DNA of 64,000 bases, from NCBI GenBank assembly GCA_045546695.1, contig JAZQDE010000036.1, positions 49,179 to 113,178 of the forward strand, read 5' to 3'. The notes under the pieces were generated by a model. That model ran no database searches. It had not been told where the DNA came from and saw only the letters and a list, made by a program, of their open reading frames with translations. The DNA is from SIG424 sp045546695. GTDB lineage: Bacteria; Bacillota; Clostridia; UBA1212; UBA1255. This document shows positions 24,719 through 32,994 of the stretch, one piece after another (position 1 is the first letter of the stretch; each line of letters opens with the position of its first letter). Position numbers and translations under genes: made by a program.

Positions 24719-24792
24719 ATCTTCTTTTGCTACGAGCTCCGACTTTCCGGCGAGGAAACGCGGGTCGTCAGCGAACGGTCTTACCCTAGTGT
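24719..24792 (-). pseudogene. Remnant of a peptide deformylase 5' end
   Basis: 74 bp align without gaps to the start region of def (about 85% identity by eye). It still encodes VRPFADDPRFLAGKSE, but the ATG has become AGG and the frame stops soon after. The island DNA between this remnant and the intact def suggests integration or recombination at def. Confidence 0.8.
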
Positions 24793-24821
24793 TTTTTACA
24801 TCACATACATTGCTCATATAA

Positions 24822-25535
24822 TTAAAACCATTCCTCATTTTCAGTAAAGTATGATGCAGTTACTAACTCTAACGGTTTTACTTTTTTATCATCAAATCTA
24901 AGTTCTAAATTATCCATAAGGAACTCAGCTCTATTCCTAGGAATTACAACTGCAACAGATATATCTGCCAAAGAAGGAATATCTGTTTCCTCATACTCTA
25001 ACACACTTTTATAAAAAATTTCTTTTATTCCACTTTGTTTACGTATGCCCCTACCGTCAAGACACGAAGAGGTTCCCATATCAGGAAAAATATATCTCCA
25101 CATTTTTTTTGGAACAGATGTTATTCTTGCTCTCCCTTGAGACAATTTAGCATATACAATATTTGAATCCGGTACCTCTTCTATCCCTTGAAAAACAAAT
25201 CTTGCTCGTTGTTTTGTTCCATATAAAACCCGATCTCCGGGATTTAACGAACAAACTATGTTTTCTGAATTTGCTTGGTTATAAACAAGACATACTGCCA
25301 TGGCATAAATAATTGCAATTGCATCAAAACATACAGATCCTGTATGTAGTACTATGCCAACATTGTGCTTTTCTTTGTTGATGGTTCTAAAGAAATAATC
25401 AGCAAAAGATTCTAACAGTAATTCTTTTGAAATCTCTTCCCCTTCTAAGATCACGCTACATTTCTCTAGTATTTTTTTTTTAGTGCTTCTATTGCTTTTT
25501 GCATTGGAAACCTCCCTATCCAAATGAACAAACAC
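24822..25535 (-). CDS. Unknown island protein
   Basis: 237 residues, soluble, with no motif I can name. The central part (VGIVLHTGSVCFDAIAIIYA and later LNPGDRVLYGTKQRARFVFQ) looks like an alpha/beta nucleotide-binding-like half followed by a small beta barrel. It could be the N-terminal portion of a longer defence protein (for example the DrmE type of DISARM), but that is weak. It has its own promoter, which shares GAGTGTGTTATAAT with the promoter upstream of the HpaII operon, so the two may be coregulated. Confidence 0.45.
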   Translation of the reverse strand: MFVHLDREVSNAKSNRSTKKKILEKCSVILEGEEISKELLLESFADYFFRTINKEKHNVGIVLHTGSVCFDAIAIIYAMAVCLVYNQANSENIVCSLNPGDRVLYGTKQRARFVFQGIEEVPDSNIVYAKLSQGRARITSVPKKMWRYIFPDMGTSSCLDGRGIRKQSGIKEIFYKSVLEYEETDIPSLADISVAVVIPRNRAEFLMDNLELRFDDKKVKPLELVTASYFTENEEWF

Positions 25536-25646
25536 CTAAATATTTTTACTTAATATTTTTTACAGGCTAAATATAAATAGCATTTCTTTTTATAATATAA
25601 ATCAACCATTCTCATATCATTGTCGTTTTATTTTTATTTAAGAAGT

Positions 25647-25674
25647 ATTATAACACACTCATATTAACTTCCAA
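25647..25674 (-). promoter_or_regulatory. Promoter of the unknown gene at 25535
   Basis: TTGGAA (25669-25674), 16 bp, TATAAT (25647-25652). The spacer end and -10 read GAGTGTGTTATAAT, identical to the promoter at 28385-28412. Confidence 0.55.
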
Positions 25675-25751
25675 AACAAGGATATTACGCATCCATTCTC
25701 CAAACGGTAAATTCTTCCCTTTTTCTATGGTAATCGGTTAAATTAATAGCT

Positions 25752-26843
25752 TTACTTAATAAACCTAACCTGCAAATTCAATTTAATAAAGTATCTGCCC
25801 TCTTCTTTATAAATACTTCCAAATTGATGTCTTGCGGTACTCGCAGTTTCGAATCTTGTGTTTTTAATGAGATAATTTTCAAATTCGTTACGATTAAATA
25901 AGTGATAACAAAGAACTTCTCCATCCTCACGGACAATAATATATCCACCTGTTGCATCTATAGTTCCATCCCAAACTGTCGAAGGAAGCATTCCCAATGC
26001 ACTTTCTGATAGTAACTTTTTAAACTTGTATTTGTAAAACGGATGTCCCTTTGAAAGGTTATATTTCATTGGATTTACATCAGTAATATGTTCAATAGCA
26101 CTTTCTATTGTATTGATACCTGTAGAATAATACTCCTTAAGCATATATGCGCAAATTCTGGGAAGGTCACCATCTATCAGCAGAAGATTGCTTTCAAAAA
26201 CATCATTTTCCATGCCAATATATTTTAAATTGCATCCGTTATCTTTAAGGTAATCTAATTTTTGCTTGAATTTTTTAGAAATAACTTCAAATTCGCTCAT
26301 GATCTTATCATTACAATCCCCGGTGATTTCATATATGAAATTTGTTGTTTTTCCGGCATTTATAAGCGTTGATGCGCTACCAAGTCTGGATTTAATACTA
26401 AAGCCTTGTACTGCCTCATATCCGGTATTAAGATCATGAATTTTGATACGAATATCAGATTTATCATTTGACTTCGCCTTTAAAGATTTAACATTAATTC
26501 TGTCTAAAAATTCTTCTGTGTCTTCAGATACAAATGAAGTAGTATTTGCAGATACAATATCACTGTAAAGGTTGTTTGAGACATTTGCAAATTCAGAAAA
26601 TGGAACATCAATTAAAATTTTATTTGTTTCTGTATTATACACAGAAACTCTTTCTTCTGTACGATTAATTCTGAACTCCAGTACGCCCACTTTCTCTGAT
26701 CTTACAATATTGATTATATTATAAAAAACATCGTCAATCTTATTCAGATCAGCATCTGCTGCATAAAGTTTTCCTACTTCTAACAATCGAAGAAATACAT
26801 ATACCTCGCTCCATTCACCTTTATTTCCAGCAAGTTTAGGCAT
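25752..26843 (-). CDS. HpaII-family type II restriction endonuclease
   Basis: Expected to cut CCGG. 363 residues from the ATG at 26843, which has AAGGAGGTC 9 nt upstream and overlaps the methyltransferase stop by 8 bp. LAGNKGEWSEVYVFLRLLE at the N-terminus and GFSIKSRLGSASTLINAGKT in the middle are hallmarks of the RE_HpaII family; the E of the first motif and the SIKS segment may form a PD-(D/E)XK-like site. Third gene of a vsr-M-R operon. The assignment rests on remembered family signatures and on the adjoining cytosine methyltransferase. Confidence 0.8.
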   Translation of the reverse strand: MPKLAGNKGEWSEVYVFLRLLEVGKLYAADADLNKIDDVFYNIINIVRSEKVGVLEFRINRTEERVSVYNTETNKILIDVPFSEFANVSNNLYSDIVSANTTSFVSEDTEEFLDRINVKSLKAKSNDKSDIRIKIHDLNTGYEAVQGFSIKSRLGSASTLINAGKTTNFIYEITGDCNDKIMSEFEVISKKFKQKLDYLKDNGCNLKYIGMENDVFESNLLLIDGDLPRICAYMLKEYYSTGINTIESAIEHITDVNPMKYNLSKGHPFYKYKFKKLLSESALGMLPSTVWDGTIDATGGYIIVREDGEVLCYHLFNRNEFENYLIKNTRFETASTARHQFGSIYKEEGRYFIKLNLQVRFIK

Positions 26844-27840
26844 TATCCAAGACCTCCTTAACCTTTTCTGCAATGGCTTCAATTACGTTTACTGTAACAC
26901 TATTACCTAACTGTTTATAAAGGTGTGTATCTGCAAGAGGTAAAACAAAACTATCCGGAAATCCTTGAAGTCTAGCCCATTCTCTTGGTGTCATCTTGCG
27001 AATACCTTCTTTATTAACCGTACCTTTGATATTAGTCATCGGATTGAGATTTTTTTGTCTTTTATCAATAACCAAATTTCTTTCTCTTCCCATTCCTCCA
27101 CAAACAATCGCACCGGCAATTTCATTCCAGCTTCTGATTTCATATCCAAAACCATTGCCTTTTGCCTCGTGACGCGCTTTATGTTGACGTAATGTTTCAA
27201 GATACACATCACTTAAATAATACTTTGACACAACCGGGTTTTCTTCGCGAATATCAAGTAACCGTTTAGTATTATCGGTCATTTCCGGAAAGTCAAATGA
27301 ATCCGGTGCGATATCATTTCTAAATGCTACCACATAGATTCGTTCTCTATTTTGAGGAACACCGAAATTTTTGCTGTTCAGCACTTTAAAAAACACTTTA
27401 TATCCTATTTTTTCAAGTGTATTACATATTATCTTAAAGGTCCTTCCCCTATCATGTATCACAAGGCCCTTAACGTTTTCACAAAAAATAACTTTAGGCT
27501 TATGATATTCACACAAACGTACAACATCAAAAAAAAGAGTGCCTCGGCACATGCCTTTATAATTGTCATCAAAGCCCATACGCTGACCGGCAAGGCTAAA
27601 CGCCTGACACGGAAAACCCGCAAGACAAATATCAAATGTAGGTACTTCTTTTTCATCAATTTGTGTTATATCTCCGGCAATTTCAAAATCGTCATTGTAG
27701 TTTGCCCTGTATGTCTTCTGTGCATGTTCATCCCATTCACTAACAAAAACAGTTTGGATATCATCGCCAAACGCTCTATCAAAGCCAAGGCGGATTCCAC
27801 CTATTCCGGCAAAAAGATCTATTGACTTAAGTTTATTCAT
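26836..27840 (-). CDS. DNA (cytosine-5-)-methyltransferase, M.HpaII-like
   Basis: Protects the sites cut by the adjoining endonuclease. 334 residues with all main C5-methyltransferase motifs: I DLFAGIGGIRLGF, IV GFPCQAFS (catalytic C78), VI ENVKGL, VIII FGVPQNRERIY, IX REWARLQGFP and X LGNSVTVNV. The variable target-recognition region is about 190-270. The start overlaps the Vsr stop by 4 bp (ATGA). Confidence 0.93.
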   Translation of the reverse strand: MNKLKSIDLFAGIGGIRLGFDRAFGDDIQTVFVSEWDEHAQKTYRANYNDDFEIAGDITQIDEKEVPTFDICLAGFPCQAFSLAGQRMGFDDNYKGMCRGTLFFDVVRLCEYHKPKVIFCENVKGLVIHDRGRTFKIICNTLEKIGYKVFFKVLNSKNFGVPQNRERIYVVAFRNDIAPDSFDFPEMTDNTKRLLDIREENPVVSKYYLSDVYLETLRQHKARHEAKGNGFGYEIRSWNEIAGAIVCGGMGRERNLVIDKRQKNLNPMTNIKGTVNKEGIRKMTPREWARLQGFPDSFVLPLADTHLYKQLGNSVTVNVIEAIAEKVKEVLDNA

Positions 27841-28247
27841 TTTGAATTTACCACCTTTTCAATTACATCTGCGCAGTGCAATGTGTTTTTTGTTATTTCT
27901 TTACCCCAAAAACGAAGTACCGTCCAGCCTTCAGCTTCAAGTTTTGCAGTAACATCGACGTCTCTTTGCATGTTCCGTTCTATTTTTGAGAACCAAAAGT
28001 CTTGATGTGATTTAAAATCCTTTTTGCGTTCTTCCCAATTATATCCATGCCAAAATTCACTGTCACAAAAAACTGCTATTTTCTTGCCTATAAATGCAAT
28101 ATCAGGCTTACCGTATATTTGGGTTACATTTTTTCTGTACCGAAGACCACGTGCCCAAAGTTCTTTTCTCAACAAGACTTCAATCCTTGAATCCTTGTTT
28201 TTTACCTGTTGCATATTATAGCTGATTTGCTCCTTCGTTTTATTCAT
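27837..28247 (-). CDS. vsr: Vsr-like very-short-patch-repair endonuclease
   Basis: Nicks T:G mismatches that arise when 5-methylcytosine deaminates at the methylated site. 136 residues; MQQVKNKDSRIEVLLRKEL, YGKPDIAF and VFCDSEFWHGYNW are the conserved blocks, with the Asp/Glu and FWH of the active site. Its presence beside a C5 methyltransferase is the classic arrangement. There is no ribosome-binding site ahead of the ATG; an open frame without a standard start stops 1 nt before it, so translational coupling is possible. Confidence 0.9.
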   Translation of the reverse strand: MNKTKEQISYNMQQVKNKDSRIEVLLRKELWARGLRYRKNVTQIYGKPDIAFIGKKIAVFCDSEFWHGYNWEERKKDFKSHQDFWFSKIERNMQRDVDVTAKLEAEGWTVLRFWGKEITKNTLHCADVIEKVVNSK

Positions 28248-28384
28248 TCTATATTTTATTGAAATATTCTTCGTCTATTTCGTAATCCTTTACTTCTCTG
28301 ACACCAATGCCAAAATCGGCAAATCTTATTATTGTATTTTTAAAGCTAAATAAGTAATAACTGTTACTAATAGTATTGACAATA

Positions 28385-28412
28385 ATTATAACACACTCTT
28401 TTTAATCTGCAA
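28385..28412 (-). promoter_or_regulatory. Promoter of the vsr-M-R operon
   Basis: TTGCAG (28407-28412), 16 bp, TATAAT (28385-28390) on the minus strand, about 138 bp before the vsr ATG. The transcript would have a long leader containing the startless 31-46-codon frame. Confidence 0.6.
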
Positions 28413-28438
28413 GTTTCTGGTAATCCTATACACTCCGA

Positions 28439-28777
28439 TTACCCCACCCCACAACACCTCATATACACCTTCATATTCCGGATGCGCTCCTTGCCGTCGA
28501 AATGCTTCTTTTTGCCGAACCACTTCGGGAGCGGGTACATCGTCAGGCAGCGGCCGGCGTCGCTGACGATATAACAGTAGTTGTTATACGCGAGCGCGGT
28601 CGTGTTTTCCGTCGCAGTATTTTCCAGATAATCCCTTTCCCAGGAACTGAAATACGCCGCGGTCTTTCCCCAGGTCAGTGCCAGGTCAATCATCTTGTAG
28701 GCGCGACGCTCGTTGAGCCCCGCACGCTGTTTCGCCCTCTCCAGGCTGTGAAAAGTTGCCATTTTTTCTGTTCTCAT
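28439..28777 (-). CDS. Small conserved clostridial protein of unknown function
   Basis: 112 residues from the ATG at 28777 (AAAGGAAC 9 nt upstream). SLERAKQRAGLNERRAYKM in the N-terminal half and YCYIVSDAGRCLTMYPLP plus WFGKKKHFDGKERIR in the C-terminal half look like a compact alpha-beta domain. No function is known to me. The last 69 bp of its C-terminal coding region recur exactly at 34186-34254, so the gene marks one border of the Hachiman segment. Confidence 0.6.
   Translation of the reverse strand: MRTEKMATFHSLERAKQRAGLNERRAYKMIDLALTWGKTAAYFSSWERDYLENTATENTTALAYNNYCYIVSDAGRCLTMYPLPKWFGKKKHFDGKERIRNMKVYMRCCGVG
28445..28513. repeat. 69-bp direct repeat, left copy
   Basis: Identical over 69 bp to 34186-34254 and in the same orientation. 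It is part of the coding sequence for the conserved C-terminus of the 112-residue protein. Confidence 0.9.
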
Positions 28778-29155
28778 GTCTTTCGTTCCTTTCTTTTTAT
28801 ATATCAAAAATGTACCATTTAATGGCAGCATAAAATAGAAGGCAGATGGGTAAAAAGTGTCCAATGGTGATGGTTGTCGGTGGAAAATAAAAATAAATCC
28901 GCTTTATAGAACTGTCTTTATTAGCAGTCAAACGAACAAATTTCACATATACAGACTATCCCGTGTTTTATAGATATTTAACAATATTTATTAATTCGAA
29001 TTATTGTGAACTCTCAGAATATAAATCATTGACATTGAATTTTTGTTAAAAAAATCAAACGGATATTTGGTGCAACGAAACAATCCCATTGTGTTTGTGT
29101 TGCTTCTTGTCACTTTTATTAACAAGTTTAACCATCTGGATAAGATAAACATCAT

Positions 29156-29775
29156 CTATCCCTTGAACGGATAGTGTATGTTCATACGGGGAATCGTAAA
29201 TTGCATGCTCACATAATCTTCATCTGCATATATATCGATTTTTTCTACTTTTCTATGTTCTCCGCAAGATTCCACAGCTAATTCTCCCACTTCTGCAACT
29301 TTATTCTTTACTGTCTGTCGTGTTACTTTTCCGGAAGCATAATCGTCGTTGCTTTTTTCATATGATTTGCTTGCAGCACCCTGGATTAATCTTGCACTCA
29401 GTTCCGATGCGATCCGGTCTTTTTCCTGTAATCCTATTACCGCATCTATCGGATACACATATTCTCCTGTTTCTTTTGACTTATACACTGTTCTTTTGAA
29501 GAGGAGTTCTCCCATTGGCGTTAAAACCCTTCTCTCAACATTCTTCTGTTGCACGAGAAGATTCATTTCTTTTCTTAGTTTACTTTTGCAAAGTTCTTCG
29601 TCTGCATACTCAATTACTTTTGATGTTAATTCTAAGATAAACTCTGATGTTATTTGCTCTATATCCTTAGTGTCAGTGCAAATATCATATAATCCACCTT
29701 CTTCAAAATTTTTAAAATTTTCTCTACCAATCCTGTTACTGCTTGTGTTACACTATTCCTCACGGGAGCCACCAT
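29156..29775 (-). pseudogene. ISLre2-family (UPF0236) transposase remnant
   Basis: The start (MVAPVRNSVTQAVTGLVEK from ATG 29775), the segment NFEEGGLYDICTDTKD and the segment LTPMGELLFKRTVYKS with SKETGEYVYPIDA belong to one UPF0236/ISLre2 transposase N-terminus. The frame changes once in an A/T-rich stretch near 29715, and the protein ends after about 200 residues, whereas intact members have about 450. It is therefore frameshifted and truncated, with the catalytic part missing. Confidence 0.75.
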
Positions 29776-29826
29776 CCTTTAGTGTTTTTTCGCAATTATT
29801 AATTTATCACTAACCGGGGCTCCCGT
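29762..29826. repeat. Inverted repeat at the IS end
   Basis: ACGGGAGCC (29762-29770) and GGCTCCCGT (29818-29826) flank the start region of the transposase remnant. In a transcript entering from outside, this hairpin would bury the AAAGGATGG ribosome-binding site, a known way to keep insertion-element transposases silent. Confidence 0.6.
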
Positions 29827-29937
29827 CATTATTTTTCTTTGAAATCCCAAGATTCATTTTACACTAACGAAATGCACCAAAGAAATATTTTTCACTTTAG
29901 TATAAGTTGCGGCGAAGCAGTTATTATCATTTAACTA

Positions 29938-30456
29938 TGGACAATTTATCCTGAAGTTGTTTTTGCAAAAACGTTCAGAATGAACGAGCAGCCATCATCG
30001 CCAGATGATGTCCGAAGGGAATTGGAGATGTTGCCCCAACAAGCGGATGAGCAAAAGCAGTAAACAAGATACTGTTTACACTGCTTGCAAATTTGTACAG
30101 CCATAAAATGATAGGCAAATTATTTCCAACTTGAGAATAATTCCGCTATTCCACCTGTGGACAATTTGTCCACAAGTCGAAATCCTCTTTTTTCATTTTT
30201 GAACTTGCTCCCATCTTAGGAGCAAGTGAAATTAATAATTATCACGATCAAACCTATTCCCAAATTGGAAGCAAGCGAAAAAACATGAACCTCACTTCTC
30301 GCCAACTTGGCGAGAAGTAAACTCGTGCCGATTTAGTTCGAAACCAAAAACGACAGCTACAAAAATGGCCTCTGTACAATTCGCCGGAATTTTTTTTATT
30401 TCCGACAATTTGTCGGAAAGTTGCGCTGAAACTTTAGACCAACTCGGTCCGAAGTA
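29938..30456. other. Cluster of stem-loops with similar loops and variable stems
   Basis: No gene fits between the transposase remnant (29775) and hamB (30550). Instead at least seven hairpins occur, mostly with an AAYTT-like loop closed by C-G: near 29938, 30120-30145, 30158-30176, 30204-30228, 30256-30267, 30293-30317, 30399-30420 and 30431-30455. Several follow the formula ACTT-N5-CAAYTTG-N5-AAGT with different but self-complementary N5. A hairpin with a CATCTTA loop and one with CATCATC arms (about 29993-30010) vary the theme. Such compensatory variation points to selection on structure. A weak TATAAG -10-like box stands at 29901 on the plus strand. No terminator was found, so strand is undecided. 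Confidence 0.5.
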
Positions 30457-30549
30457 ATGCGAAGAAATACAGATTTACAAGCAGAAAAAATAACTCCCCT
30501 TCCGAATTTCTAAATATATTGTTCCTTCTAATATGTTTAATTTTTTGCC

Positions 30550-32994
30550 TTACATGCAGCTTTGAATCTCGTATATCTGAATTTGGTTTTCTCCTGCTTT
30601 AATCATTTCTTCTAAGAGATTTTCACCATACACTACTGTGCTTGCTGGAATGTCAATTTGAAGATGCTCTCCGTATTTTCTAATCAACAATATGGCAGAA
30701 CTCAATGACAATCCGTTCTTTATTAAGCAAATTGTACGTTCGTCATCTGTTCCATATTTAATTTGAGCATAAAATCCGTCTTCGATTAAATCGAGATCAT
30801 GGAGAACTTCAACATATTTGATCAAAGTATTATCAATGAAATCTTGTTCCTCTTTTATACGAACAATTGCCAGATTGACTACTTGTGTGCGATTCTTTCC
30901 AACGAACTTTGTATATCGTGCAACATTGCTGCCTGGACGCTTAACATCACCCCATTTTCCAACATACACCGTAACATTCCTATCTTTTTTATATAACTGA
31001 TGCCAGTAACCTACAAACAAACTAATCATTTCAGCGTAAGACTTATTTTTCACACGCCACTCAAACATCATGGAATAGAAATGTCGGGCCTCCTTATTCT
31101 CAAGACGCTTAAGACTCTCGGCTCCATTGTCAGGAAGGTGCTGAATAAATAGTTCATTGATCGTTTCCAATAATGTATTTGAATCGCTGATTTTGAAGCT
31201 TTCACCCTGATATGCGTCGACTTGTTGCTGAATGGTTACTTCATGTGCAAAAACATCAAACTCAGTTATGCTGTTCATTATACAGGCTTTCCCAGCAACA
31301 GTACTTGTGTACCTCTCTTGATAATCTTCGACCACTCCGTTTTCGTAGTTCTCTATGAATTCCGATGCTTGGCGTAGTATTTCTTCGTTATCAGCTGTAA
31401 TTTTTGTTTCGCTAAGAAGAACATTATCAACCGCATCTTTATAGTTTTGTTCTACTTTTGCAACATTATGTAGAAAGCTTTCGCAATTGGCATTTTGTGC
31501 AAAATACTTTCCAAATACAAGATATATCTGCGGCTCCAAACGATGTAAATTACCAGTTTCATGATTGAATATTTCGCTGAATCTGCATACACGTCCTACA
31601 AGATTCTTAAATGAATCATGACTCAGATTAGACCTGCCACGTTTAATATCCAGAATAAACATTCTCTCAGCGGGGAGATTTACACCGGACAACAATGTAG
31701 AACTGGTAATAACATATTTTACAGCTTCATCTTTTTTGTAAAGGTCTTCTATGTAGATTCTTATCGCATCTGGTACGCTGCCGTGATGATAGATAATTCC
31801 TTTACGCAAACACGTCAGCAAATTATATTGCGGTTGCAAGTATTCTGAAATGTTATCACAAGCTGTTTGGATCAATTCCGAATCAACTTCAGGCAATACA
31901 TCAGCTAAAGCTAACGCAAATTTTTCAATATCCGTCGGCTTGTTTAAATAAATTATATTTTTACCTGCACTGTATGCTTTGACAACATCCTCCTCAAACC
32001 CAAGGTTTCGATTGTCTGATATTGGGAGATATTTATTGAAAAATTGATCGTACAGTTTCAGCCCTGTATGGGTTCTTAAATCGTACAAAAAATACTTTTC
32101 CGTTTTTATGTATTCACTAACTTTGAAACCTTCAATGTCATAGGTTGTGTACCTTGCTTTAAGATTTGTACTGTCAGCCAGAAACGGGGTCAAAAACTTA
32201 AACGCTACTTCTGGATTTCTTTTCTGCGCAACAATTATAACATCAGCCAAAGTTCGACTTCTGCTATCATCCTCCAACATCTCATGTGCTTCATCCACAA
32301 TAATGCAATCAAAGGAAAGCTGCGGATCTTTCTTGAATATTCTTAATAATCTTTCTTGTGTCAATACAGCAAGACAAGACGGATCATTGGGGTTGTACAT
32401 TTCTGGATGAACCACAACTTTAGGAAATATACCCTTACTGATTTGCTGAATCCTTTTCTTTGTTTGTATAAGAAGTGCTTTTGTGGATGTTAATACACAG
32501 ATTTTTTTACCTGCATATTCTTTTACTGCCGATAGAATAAGCTCAGATTTTCCGTATGATGTCGGTGCAATAACGGAAACTGTATTATCTTTTTTGCTTT
32601 CAAAAAAATGAACCAATGAATTTTGTTGTTCGCTTCGACATACTTCACCAGATACATACTGCTCCGTAAATGCATCGTTCCATTCAGTGAAAAAATTTCG
32701 CTTGGAATCATCAATGTAATGCTGTTCAATAAATTTGCTAACAGGATATAGGCCTTTATTGACAGCTATTTCATAGAGAGGGATGTAATCATTCGTCTGA
32801 TTGCAATACTCAACTACAATACGATAACCTAATTGTTGTACGTTGGTGTCATCTGCATTTGTAAAACAGATGGCGATTGCCAGCAAAATTTCATACTGCT
32901 TTTGGCTTAATTTTTCATCAACGATAAAACGATCATAGAGCGAAGCAAAATCGGTATTTCTGATTTTCGCAAGAGTTAAATCATACTTCATCAT
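30550..32994 (-). CDS. hamB: HamB-like DEAD/DEAH helicase (Hachiman defence)
   Basis: Superfamily 2 helicase of 814 residues from the ATG at 32994, which overlaps the hamA stop by 14 bp; a longer in-frame extension to 33108 lies inside hamA and is not needed. Motif I APTSYGKSEL (K about 149), Ia TSTKALLIQT, II VDEAHEM (about 233), V SSTLLSGVNLPAERM and VI VGRVCRFSE are clear. In Hachiman systems HamB senses DNA and releases the HamA nuclease. The pairing with a PD-(D/E)XK-type HamA immediately upstream is the basis for the call. Confidence 0.78.
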   Translation of the reverse strand: MMKYDLTLAKIRNTDFASLYDRFIVDEKLSQKQYEILLAIAICFTNADDTNVQQLGYRIVVEYCNQTNDYIPLYEIAVNKGLYPVSKFIEQHYIDDSKRNFFTEWNDAFTEQYVSGEVCRSEQQNSLVHFFESKKDNTVSVIAPTSYGKSELILSAVKEYAGKKICVLTSTKALLIQTKKRIQQISKGIFPKVVVHPEMYNPNDPSCLAVLTQERLLRIFKKDPQLSFDCIIVDEAHEMLEDDSRSRTLADVIIVAQKRNPEVAFKFLTPFLADSTNLKARYTTYDIEGFKVSEYIKTEKYFLYDLRTHTGLKLYDQFFNKYLPISDNRNLGFEEDVVKAYSAGKNIIYLNKPTDIEKFALALADVLPEVDSELIQTACDNISEYLQPQYNLLTCLRKGIIYHHGSVPDAIRIYIEDLYKKDEAVKYVITSSTLLSGVNLPAERMFILDIKRGRSNLSHDSFKNLVGRVCRFSEIFNHETGNLHRLEPQIYLVFGKYFAQNANCESFLHNVAKVEQNYKDAVDNVLLSETKITADNEEILRQASEFIENYENGVVEDYQERYTSTVAGKACIMNSITEFDVFAHEVTIQQQVDAYQGESFKISDSNTLLETINELFIQHLPDNGAESLKRLENKEARHFYSMMFEWRVKNKSYAEMISLFVGYWHQLYKKDRNVTVYVGKWGDVKRPGSNVARYTKFVGKNRTQVVNLAIVRIKEEQDFIDNTLIKYVEVLHDLDLIEDGFYAQIKYGTDDERTICLIKNGLSLSSAILLIRKYGEHLQIDIPASTVVYGENLLEEMIKAGENQIQIYEIQSCM

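Noticed and set aside
24822..25535. Firm assignment to a DISARM system (DrmE)
   Set aside because: Only a faint resemblance; no drmA, drmB or drmC genes are nearby, and the methyltransferase is paired with an HpaII-type endonuclease.
29938..30456. Integron attC sites
   Set aside because: The hairpins lack the GTTRRRY/RYYYAAC core pairs, and there is no integrase or gene cassette between them.
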